DNA from: Bostrychus sinensis
Lineage: Eukaryota > Chordata > Actinopteri > Gobiiformes > Eleotridae
Direction: 5' to 3'
NCBI GenBank assembly: GCA_020698575.1
Contig: CM036242.1
Span: 16,039,124 to 16,103,123, forward strand
DNA length: 64,000 nucleotides
This document shows positions 45,701 through 57,800 of this stretch, one piece after another. How positions within the stretch are numbered: the stretch's first letter is position 1; the number at the start of each line of letters is the position of its first letter. The notes beneath the pieces are model-generated. The model worked only from the letters and a program-made list of their open reading frames with translations. It was not told the DNA's origin and did not search any database. A program made the translations under genes and the position numbers.

Positions 45701-48700
45701 ACGAGAAAAGTAGAAATGAATGTATGAATGTATCCTAAGATAGCACTGTTGCTTTATTCTGATGGCACAGACTGGTGGTGTTGAGACCTGTCTGTGGGCT
45801 TAGAAAGAGGAACACTGTAGTGAACAGTGAAGCCAACAGGACGGATGCTCGCCTGAAAAGCTCTGATAGCTCAAGCAGAAAATAAAATAGCCCCTTCAGT
45901 CTGACTCACACACACTGTCTGTCATTTTCTTTTTACTTTTTTGTTCTGATACACTAGAGCCCTTACTAATTCCTTGCAGTAATTTTTATTAGGGCATTCA
46001 CCAATTCACCAATCATCATTTTGTTATCTAAATGTCTGCATTCACTTAAAATTTCTGAGAAAAACCTATTTATGTATAACAAGTTCATGCAAATTAAAAG
46101 GTTTAAAGAGAAGGGCATCTGAACAAAGTGCACTTCCTTTTTAAACCTTTAAACCTTTATGATCATACATGGATGAATGGGAATCTTTAACAAAAATGCA
46201 ATCCAAAAACCCTTCAACATGTAACTTGTATTGCAAATAAATAAGGTAAATGTATAGAAAATAATTCTCATTTATTTCATTGTCTAGTAGCATTTGTGAT
46301 CAGTATTGTGGCACAAATCTCAGAGCTGCAGCCATGAGGCCATATATACACAGAAATACAGGTCAACAGACTGTAAAGGAGCTGTGCTTAAGAATAGTGA
46401 CAACAAGGTAAAAGGATGAAGTCTATAGTCATACTGGAACTTGCACAAAATGACTTTCCAAAATGCTACATTTTTGTTGAAGCACAGATCAAACACATCA
46501 TTATCATTTATCACTCAATGAACCGTATCTAAAAGTTAGGAGCACAGGACCATCACTTATTAACATTGTGTAGTAGTGAACATGCAAGGTTTATATTAAA
46601 CACACCCCTGGTCAATGTTCCTTACTCAGTATAAAGTTATTATAGCATTTTGTTGGAATTTGCCAACACTTGTTGCACTGATCTGTAAACAAAGGAATCA
46701 TTTTAGGGACATTTGGCAACTGAAAATCATGCATCATACATTATGATAAGTGCAGGATTTTTAGAGCTGGTGTGAATAAATGTTCAAATGTGCAGTACTG
46801 ACAAGAACTCATAAAACCCTGAGTCTTATAATAATGTCAATGGATTGACTTAACAACAAGCTAGACTGTTGTGTCAGTGTATTTGAGACAAACAGAAGGA
46901 AAGACACTCAAGTTTAGAGCCGCAATTTACTCCTCATGCTACCAACCTGTTCTTCACATTTAAAGGCAATGAATCTAAGTATTTTTCTGTGGAGAATACA
47001 CTGTACTGTATGGATAACTGCATGTGTACTTCAGAATCTAAGTTACACAGAAACACAGGAGGTTTTTGCTGAAGATTATGCCAATATATGAGCATACGAT
47101 TACTTAGTTATACTTACTCTTTGATACTGTTTAACTGTTGATAAATGAGGGTCCAGGGCTCATTCTCTTAGGTCAAAAAAACTCCAAAACAAATCAAAAT
47201 TGAACACACAGAAACACAAAATGCAACAAATCAGTATTTGTACAAGTAAAGCTCCAATTCATAATTTAATTGGCTCAGGTTTTTCAGTCATTGGTCTAAC
47301 ATCAGTTACAATCACATAAGGTAAATTATTTGAATGACCACAGTGAAATGGCAACTGTCACAACATTGTTTATCCTTGCCAGCCATCCTAATTCTTATTC
47401 TTGCCTTTCTTTTTCCCCAAAACAGGGCCTTACTTCCTGTTTAATTTCTCAATTACTATATGAGACACTAGTTTCTGGTGGAGCAATCACACATGCCTTG
47501 ACATAGACACTGACAGAAGCCATAGACCAGACATACAGTAAGGCTTGAGGGCACCAGGCTCACACACACAATACCCAGTGTCACGCTCTGAATCACTAAT
47601 AAATAGATCCCCAATGGCAATGACCCAAAATATAAGAATCCCAGCAGCCAGACTAGGATACGTGGTACGTGATTACACAATTTTGACAAAGCATCTTGTT
47701 CGGCAGTCCCATTAGACCCCAGCGAAAGCGAGTCTAGACTTTGCTCGGCGTAAAGATCGGAGCTTCCGTTTCGACTGAGCGAGCGGGAGTTCCTGGGCAC
47801 CTCCATAATAGTGATGACCAGACAGTTGGATGAATCGTGAGATGGAGTGGAGGAGGAAAAGCTCTTTGGAGTCAGGACCACTTCCCTGTTGTGGTCGGAG
47901 CTTGCGGATTTATCCCGACACGCCAAATAGGCCATGATGTTTGTGTCGTCAGGCAGAGCTGACACCTCATACTCAGTGATGTCGGTCTGGTGGCGACAAA
48001 ATGGGCAGGAGATTGAGCCTGCCGCGTCAGCATTGTCCAGGATTTTAATGAGGCAACGGCCACACACTCGATGAAGGCAGTCCAAGATCTTAGGCTTGCG
48101 GTTGTGGACATTGTAGCGCTGGTAACAGATCTTACACTCCAATTCCTCAGACGGAGGAGACTCTTTCTCCTCGGATTCCCCCGGAGGACAGCTCATCTTC
48201 AAGTCATGTTCTGAAAACAAAGATAAACAGGTCACAAGAGTAGTGGGGAAATTGGTATTTAGAAGCAGTTCTCAAAATGCAACATAAAGTGATTTGTATT
48301 TGCGGTGTGTTTGCCCAGTTTGAAAGGTCAGGGCTCTGGCTGCCTCTACGCTGTGTTCCTGGTGGTAATTAATAATGGATGTGGTGGGAGTTAGATTAGG
48401 GTGTCATCCCAGGAATCTCTATGGCACACTGTGTGCCAGAAATACTATTGATCTTCCGGATAGAGGAAGGGCAACTGGTCCTTTCTTTTTTGTGGAGTAT
48501 TTTTGGAAAATTTACAACTATAGTATGGCACTTTTGCCTTTTTTTTGTTTGTCAGCTACAGTATATCATGACTATACTTTGATTAGTGTACTGCATGAAC
48601 CAAACCTGATAGTGTGTATACAGCACCTAATTATTTCTAAAGCTAATGGCCACTGACTGTTTGATCCTCTGTTAAACCAGAATTAAACTGTCAGTCACCA

Positions 48701-48862
48701 CTGACATCAAACAGCTGCATTCATTCATCCATAAACTTCATTTATCCTAAGCCTGAAGATGAAAAGACCTCTTTGCATGCTTTGCAGGGGCTCACGGAGC
48801 TCAAGCTTATTGTCATGTTTATTTAGAGCAATATCAATTTTGACCCTAGTAGATGAAATAAC

Positions 48863-48897
<35 letters not shown>

Positions 48898-51800
48898 CAA
48901 GCCCTGGGAGCAGGCTACAAAGCTTACAGTACAGAGTTCTGAATCCAGACTGTGTTCCAGAACCCAAAAATGTAAAATTTCTTCTTTGAAGTACTGGCTT
49001 ATCTTAAAACTTCATCAAAATCCAACCAGTTGTTGTAGTTGTTTTTTTATTGGTTAGTAACTACAATTTTGTTATCCTGCTAACCAACCTATAAAAAAAC
49101 AACAACAACCCAACGAACAGAAAAACATAACATCCTTGGTGGAGGTAACTAGAGGTTGGACAAATGTAATGTATAGTGTTAACAGATCATTACTGTATCT
49201 GCAGATATTTTTTCAAAGCACAAGTTGCATTAAAAAAAAAGAGGGACTCTTTGACATAAGAAATGAGTTTACAGTGCAAAGAATGTATCCTCAAAATCTA
49301 CTTTTGTCAATCTAGGGCTATCACTTTACTAATTTAAACTACTTTCACTTTATTAATTTTACCTACAGATTTCATTATATAATTGTAAATAACTGCATTG
49401 TGATGCATGTGGTATCACATTTCCCACCCTTAATAGTACATCACATCATTTTTATATTACGAATTGCTGACATGTCTTGCTATCATTGGTTCTGAACAAG
49501 ACCTCTTCCATACTATATAAAGTAGTCTTTCATTCATTCCTTATGACCATGAAATATAGATTGAAAAGGTGAATGTTGCTTTGCTGAATTCCCTGGCGAC
49601 CTCTGTAACTCTACTGTTAAATATTTCAGTCACCAGTCTGTTGCTTTAGAGCACTTTTTAAAAAATGTCAGAAAGAAATAACACTCACTACATCAATCCC
49701 AAACTGTTTTTTTCTCCTGAACTTCTGACAATTTTAGTGGCACAAGGCCTGGATGCTGTTATGGAAGTCTTAATGTTTTGAACCAATTATTACGATTTAC
49801 AATTTTCCTGTACAAAGTAGATCTATATAATACACCGAATGTAACTAACCGGTGAACCATGCATTTCTTTATATGTCATACAAAAACCTAGCCATCCTAA
49901 TTTTATTCTATACAAAGAATTGCTCCATGTTAAATGAGTGTTTTGTGAATGGAAATTTCAGGAAAGGTCCATATTGGGCCAAGGGCAAAATGTTTAAAAA
50001 TAAATGATAGCTCACTGTTTACATCAGGTTATGTTCAAGGCATTCTGTACCATTTTGAGATACTAGCTTCAGCAATTTTGTGTATTTGGTACACCTTTCT
50101 TTCTTCATAGCATTTCTTAAAAAGCTGTCTTAGATTTTTGCACATTACTATGTTGGGACATAACCTCTATATGAAGAACAGCCTCTAAACTGATGCAAAA
50201 TGAAATGGAAAATATACTAAGAAAGCACTGCAGAAACCCCGCTTTATTTTAGATAAATGATTGTAATGAACAGTCTGGTTAGGATTAATTTTTATTAATA
50301 AAATCAAGTCATGGGCAATTCTGTTGTCAGTGCTTAATATTCTGTAGTAACATTTAAATCCATTAAGGGAATGCTTTACCTATGACACAAGTCACCCAAA
50401 GCGCTTTACACAGAAGGGAGGGGGTATTTCATTCACTCCATAGTCAATTTATTATTAAGATATATTCTCTGACATTCAAAAACTCGCATTAAACATGCAT
50501 CTTCTATTTTTATTGACAGTGTTTGGCAATGATCCTTGTGCAGTGGTGCAAGAAGGGAAACATCTCTCAAAGTTCACCTTAATTTGATTACCACCTCAAA
50601 GCTATTAATAAAATTAGCTGTTTCGTTCAACCTTTGACCACAGATATATTGCCTTTATCATCAGTTTTCTGGATACGTGAAAAAGAATATTCAGCATTCA
50701 CTGTCCATCTTAAGGCTTCATATGTTAACAAAACCAAATACTCTATTGCTAGCCTACATGATGACTCACTATTAAACCAAATTGCTTATAGTGCAGTGTT
50801 TTGGTTTACCGCCTTGTAAGCTTTTTACATTCCCCGTTGGCCCTCCACGTATTAGATCCACTAAGCTTAAACTAATGCAGTTTAATAAAACAAGCTGCAG
50901 TAAGGGCTAAAAGGTTTGTTTTGCTGTGGTATTGCACTATATATATTAAGACGTCTTCTAAATATTTAATCAGAGTGTACTTAAAATACAAGGAAAACAA
51001 ATATTAACCTTTTACATCCATTATAAATTCATAAGCTTCCACATGCATGAAGAAGGTTATACCCCACTGTGCACAATGGGGTATGAGAGCATATAGAACT
51101 ATGTTATGCTGGTATGATATGGAGATCTATAAACATATTGAACTAACTATTCTAGTATGCTGACTGTGGGGGCAGCTCTTTAGGCACCTCAGTGATCACG
51201 TGTGTATTTTGACTGACTGAGTGCCTCATCGATTGCCGTAATGACTGATGGACTGGTTAAACAACGGGTTATTGGCAAGTTGACGAACTGACCGATCGCC
51301 TCGTCTCTGAGGTAAAGCCATTTAATTTGAAATGTTGCTCTTGAAAAACAATGGAGTGATAATCATGGGAAAATGTGGTGGCAGAAGTACTCAACAAAAA
51401 ATTCTTACATATTATTTTAGAAGATATTTGTAAATGCACAGCAAAATCTACTACTTCTTCTACGGTTAGTACTACTGCAAACAAAATTTACGTTGGATGT
51501 TCCTCTTGACACACCCTTTCATTTATCCGAGCATGGGATCAGCACAAAGAGTACATTGGCAGGTGGCTGTGGCAAAATACTTAGTATATAGTCACTTTTC
51601 ACCTCTGCTTCCTAGTACTTAAGAGGACTGATTCATCATACTGAAGATCTTTTTAAGCACTATCCTGGAACACTTATGGTATATCTTGGGACTCTTTCCA
51701 TGACACTTGAGACACTGCAAGGCGAAATGGCTGCTTTAATGATGAGAATGAACTCCGATTTGAAGTGTCCTTGAGCGATATGAGGAGATACAGATTTATT

Positions 51801-54800
51801 AAGCAGGGGCATCTCTATTTTTTAATATTCAGTTGTATCTATGTATTATTCAGTTTTCAGTCTTAGTGCATTTCAGTCAAATGGAATTTAATATATTCCA
51901 TACATTCTGGCCTTGCTTTAGGCGTTTACTGCAACCCTATAGCTCATGTTATTGATCAAGGGATGAAAAGGTGGCTTGGAGCATGTACTAACACTTTGGT
52001 AAACAGCAACAAAGGTTTTTTCATCTGATAGATGTAACAGGCAGGCAATTTTTTGAACATGAAGATTCTAACTACAGCTACAAGGTGTCAGTAATGGAAC
52101 ATACTGTATTTTAGTGGATTCTTTACCATTTTGAGAGACAGTATAATGGCTTTGCTGGTCAATAGATAAAGCATTTACCCTTGAAGTAGAAGACTTGCGG
52201 GTTCAAGTCACTAGGCACTTTATATTTACCATTGCAAGATGGGTCCAGTGCTTTGGCAGTGGTCTATGTTCTCTGAGTGTTTCTGTTTTTCTTGCTTAGT
52301 GTGTTTTGTATACGATGTTATTAAATCTGAGTAGTGATGCTTATCTACATCAAATAAACATACAACAGCAAGGTGCTTTGTCTTTTAAGAATATAAATTA
52401 TGACTGGCTGTGCTTATTATGAATAATATGATGCTATAAAATGCAGTAAACAAACTTTTCAAACACTAAAAAGTTGTACTGACTGAAAGAAATAAAATAA
52501 ATGCTGGTAAATTGCTTAATGTTTTGTACTTTTTGTAGTTTCGAATATATTGCATCATCATAACATTTCTGTATTTTGTAGGTGAAGCCTTGCAGGCAAA
52601 GGCTAAGCAACTTCCTTATGAGCAAATCAATAACTATTCCACAACAACTCTGCAGTAGAATGTCTGCCATTTTAAGGGAAAAAGAGCTTTGATCAAAAAT
52701 GGTATGCCCTGTAATAGTCTTGTAAGACTTTGATCACCAAGATAAAAGCATAAACAAGGCTGCAAAGTGTGTTCTGTACCTGTGCCTTGACAGCCATCAG
52801 CCATTATTACACAAGAGTCAATATTCTTCATAGATCCTGGCAAATAAACAAGATGTAAAAGCCTATTAACTTCAAGCATGTGCTAAAATACTGTATGTGA
52901 TAAAGTGTTCAACATTAAAGCTTCCTACTTAGACTGGAAAACATATAATGAATAGTGTATCTTATGAATGTTCCATCACCTCTGGGCTGCAATTGTTTTA
53001 AGTTATAAAGTTGTCAAATCATCTAAGCTCTAGGCAACGTATTAGGACAGCCTCATTAATCAAGTGTGTTCTCTAAAGTCGGCAGCGGACATCCCAAAAA
53101 CATTGCGCACCACTGCCCATGCGAAAATTAACAACAAAGATGGTGAATAAAGAGAAACAGACTCTTATGGTAACCTTCAGAAAGAGCAGCTTCAGTAGTT
53201 TGGTAATTTAGAGAGAAATGCAGACATTCAGCTGCCTTTGGTGAAATGCAATTTGAAAAAACAACCAATTACACACTCAAGGCATTGCATAAACCCTGAC
53301 CCATTTGAGATAAACAGTTTGTTTGGCTCTTAATAGTAAACATATAGTACTCAGGTCTGGACAAGAACCAGGGATCTTCTAGTTCAGAGGTAAATGCTCC
53401 TTACATTGATTCACAAAGTACTGGATCCAAACATATTCACACCAAAAACTAATAATCCATAAATTACCTTCATCAATATCTAATAGGACTAACAAAGCAT
53501 TAAGCAACCAAAAAACAAATTCACCAACAAACCATTGCCAGCAAAATCATAACCTCTTTGGCAGCGGCAATAAGTCATAAAGTTGTTTTGTTGTGACTAT
53601 CCTGCTGTTGAAATCTGTGCACATGACAGATGTTAGAGACATGTGAAAAGGGGTGAAAGATTCCTCATGTTCTGAACATGTTCACTGAAATTATACACCT
53701 TCCCTAAGGTTTTCTGCTCCTTGGTCCCTTATTACCAATAGATCTGGCCTTTGCTGTCAGAGTGTCTACTTACAGAGGCTCCTCTGAATAATGCCATTGA
53801 TCCACTGAATTGCAGTATGTATACAGGACGCTGTGTGTAGATGCCATAGGTTGTTTTGACAAGTAGATGTAAAAATTCCACTTGTTGGACTTCCACATCT
53901 GCCAGTCTACACACTACCCGCAGCATTCCTCAACTGCTGCCATTTAGAGCAACAGTTTTCACATCGCAACATCTTATTGCGGGTTTTGATTGTGTATTTG
54001 ATCATAAGCTGCAAAAGGCTGCTTGTCTAATGTTTGTGCATCACTGCAAAGCATTCAGACAAAGTGAAAGCGGCCAGGGCTGAAACTGCTGCAACAACAA
54101 ATGTGCTGTAAATTTCAAATTGATAACTAAATGGCACTGATGAAAAAAAACTCAGGGCAGGACACAGAGCAAATGTATCTATAGCAAAACTTGTGGCTGC
54201 TGACGTCTGTGGAGTGTAGTATGAGTGGTGACAAACTTCTTAAGCAAAGGTCAGTAAAAATGTCCCACACTGAGATGACGTTAAAATGCTATGAGACTTT
54301 TTTCACTACACATATCTAACAAACCAATAAGGTGATGAACACAATGGTATTGCTATTGCTATTTACAAGTAAGAGTGTCATTCTGAAGTTGTACCCATGA
54401 AATGACCTTTCCCAACATAACCTTAAAGTAACAACAAATTTAGTGACATAGCAGTTACACTGAGCAAACTGTGAAATTAAATATTTGCCAGTGTCATTTT
54501 GTCAATTGCAAAATGAAGACACAAAGTACAGACAGTCCCTATCCAGACAAATATTGGACTGGGTTAACAGAACAATTTCACATTCAGATTACAACTCATT
54601 TATCTTAGAGTTCACCTTAACGTTATTGCTGTGTAATACAAGCTCTTGAAATAAGTAAGTGGTCCAATAACGGGGTTTGCAGTTCTTATCAGAAGCTAAA
54701 CTATTTCTCAACCGTTTCAACTAATTTCAGACCACAGTACATTTTTGTATATGTATTTTGTAATTAACACTGCCACCAAATACTTCAATTTATGAATTAT

Positions 54801-57800
54801 CAAGATGCTTTTGGCAACTGACAACCATCTGATGTAATGTTTAATGTCAAAGCCAGCTGAAAGGCTTTAGAAAACATTAACGTTTTATTTAATGTTTTAA
54901 ATTATAAAAAATTATAAATATAAAAAATTATAAATTATTCATTTTAAGCATGCAGCCTTAAAAAAATTATTTAATCTTTTTAGTTTCTTCCCTTGTAAAA
55001 ATAAATGGGGGAAAAAATTCCTACTGTTCCTACTCATTGAAGGGTCTATACTCTATAGTGGTGGTTGGTTCTGTATGCCTTTTTATAGGGCGTATACCTT
55101 ATAATTAGCCAAAAGATCATCTGTCACTTTTGCTCATAGAAATTATACTGTAGAAGATATGCTGACCTACTTTAATGTGTCACTCACCTGTAAGCTCCCA
55201 AATAGAAAATCCATTTTAATACACGTGAGTGCCTTTATCTAGAATGGCTTTGAACCAAAGTAAAAGGTGATTAGGCCTTGCATAAACACAGCTATTTATA
55301 TGTAAATATATGCATGTAGCATGAGAGTTATGACACTAATAAATGTATATTTTATTCTACCTTTTTGTTGCTACTAGTTTGTGTTCACTTTATAAGGCAC
55401 ATAATATAACCATTTACAACAAACATTTATTAGTGTTCTTAATATGTGTGGGTGCATGATCATACAAACCCAATTCCAGACAAATGTATATACTGTGTGA
55501 AATGTAAATAAAAACAGAATGCAATGATTTCTAAAGTAATGGTCAGACTTTATTTCAAATTTTTAGGAAAGGTCAGAAATGGCCATATAGGGCTCTGTGG
55601 ATTAAACCTGGAACTAAAAAACACCCTAGTTTCAGTGCAGATTTGGGCAGATCAGGTCAATGCTTTGGCGGAGGTCTGTGCTCTCCAAGGGCTTCAAGTT
55701 CACCATTGAGCATTGAACAAATAATTAGATGTTAAAACCAAGATACAGCGTACCATTAGATAATAATCACTCATTTTAAAATTGGTAGCACCAACAAAGT
55801 TAAGAAAGGAGCAACAAAAGCTAGAAGTTTTAAGTGGTACCAATACATATTTCACCAAGGAGAATTTGGAACTAAATAGATTAATTTGCAACAGGTCAGT
55901 AACATGACTGGGATAAAATAGGCTTCAAAGCGTAGAACTGCGTAACTGCATATCTAGACTAATATGGTTTTATCAAATTTGCAATCCATTAATTTTTTAT
56001 TAACATGTTACAGTGGAATTGTATATTAGGAATTGTTTGTATCCTAAATAAACCACGTATTATTATGTGTACCAAGTATGCCTTTCAGCTGGCCCATTAC
56101 TCAGATAAATCTACAAACCACTGCATGCATCTAATTACCAAGTCCTTGGAAACATTCCCTGACATAGGTGAATTATATTAGCTGGACGGAAAGGGCCGGG
56201 TCACAGTCTGCCTGCCCCGTGACGCAGCCTCATTACCTCGGCTGGGTTTTGTTTTGCTAATGGTGCAAGACAGCCAATTTCAGCCGAAAAGGTTAATCTG
56301 TTTACCGAGAGAAACTTGTTAGAGCCGTTGGAATAGAGTTATTGCTGCGGGGAATTTAAACTGTGTTTGCATGTATGAATTAATAAATTGGATCAAAGGC
56401 CGTAGTGTATCTTTAACAAGGTTGTGAGCATTTAATGTGAATAACTGTAGCATCACAGATAAAGACAGAAATGGTAGCGAAAAGCGATTCAGCATTGGAT
56501 TATTGTACTAAATGTAAACCTCATCACAGCAGGTGCATCTATTCACTAAAAGTATTTACAGAACATGCTGTCAAATTAACGCTTAATTGTATGACTAGAG
56601 CTACTCTTTTGTATTCCCAGTAAGCAGCAGATGATATGTGTGGCACAGAATGTTTCAGCATAAAAAACAACATATGGTGGTGCTGTTGCAGGAGTGCCCT
56701 TTAGCAGCTGTTGTGTGAGCTGATGTATATCATATGGAAAACAGTTGTCATATGGAAAATATAACAACCAGGTGGATCGCAATTTTAGACTACATTGCAC
56801 ATTGATTGGCGCATATACTGTATATCCTGTTTACTTAGCATTAGCATGTACAGTACATTGTGTGATTGAGTCACAATCAGACAGGAAGCCGCACTCATCG
56901 AGCCCATCTGATTTGATCTAGGGCCAAAAACACAATTTCACTCCCTTTTGGATACTTTAAACTTACTTTCAGTTCTACTGTGTTCCAACAAAAAGTGTAC
57001 AGTTTTCCAACTTAAGGGACACTGTTTAAACACCTACTAAGATAGAGTAATAGAAATCACCTGTGAAAAACAAGACCTTAAGACGTCAACTCAAACAAGG
57101 AAGTCATCAATACAAAAAATAACAGTTTGGATTTTTGGTCAGTAATTGGGATGACAATGTGTTTGCTTTAGAAGCAGCTCAGGAGTGCTCTACGTAGAGC
57201 AGTCAAAGCAGGCGTTTTCAGCTCTTTAGAATGGCAGTGCCTCTGCATACAGGGTTACTCAAACATGTGTACAACTCTCGGTATGTTTTTGATGTGGAAA
57301 CAACATTAGAGCATTATTGTATAATAGGGGACCTTTAAAGGTTTTGATCTTTTAACCATGTAATAATGTTGTTTGCACCTCAAAAACATACTACTGCTCT
57401 GTCTTGCTTTTCTACGTAGAAACCAGGAAGTGAGCCGGGAATTGAACTGGGGCCCCTTTGGTATGTGTTATGCCTAGCTCTACCATGTGATTCACCCTAG
57501 GCATCCCCAATTTTTAATGGATTCTTCACCAAAAGAATAAGCATTTACTCCTGAACTACCTCAGATTCTCAGTTCAGATCCAAGTCTGGCCACCGTATTA
57601 ACCACTGTCAGATAGGGCCTATGCCCAGGGCTGGAGGTCTGGGCTCTCTGAGTTTCTAGGTAAGGATTCTAGGGCTGTAACAAGGGACACTCCCATTGGC
57701 TGTTGGTCAACACAGCATTAATGGCTGGCAATAACACGGAGGGTGTCTTGGTTAGTCTACTTCACTGAATCACCAGTGGAAGTCTTGAAATTGACAAATA

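Noticed and set aside
47872..48111. Second minus-strand frame inside the RNF182-like gene
   Set aside because: Shadow of the RING-coding frame; no independent support.
48197..48235. Longer N-terminus for the RNF182-like protein (MTCLSLFSEHDLK…)
   Set aside because: These codons lie mostly upstream of a strong splice acceptor (ending 48211), so they are intronic; the start at 48196 also fits the family.
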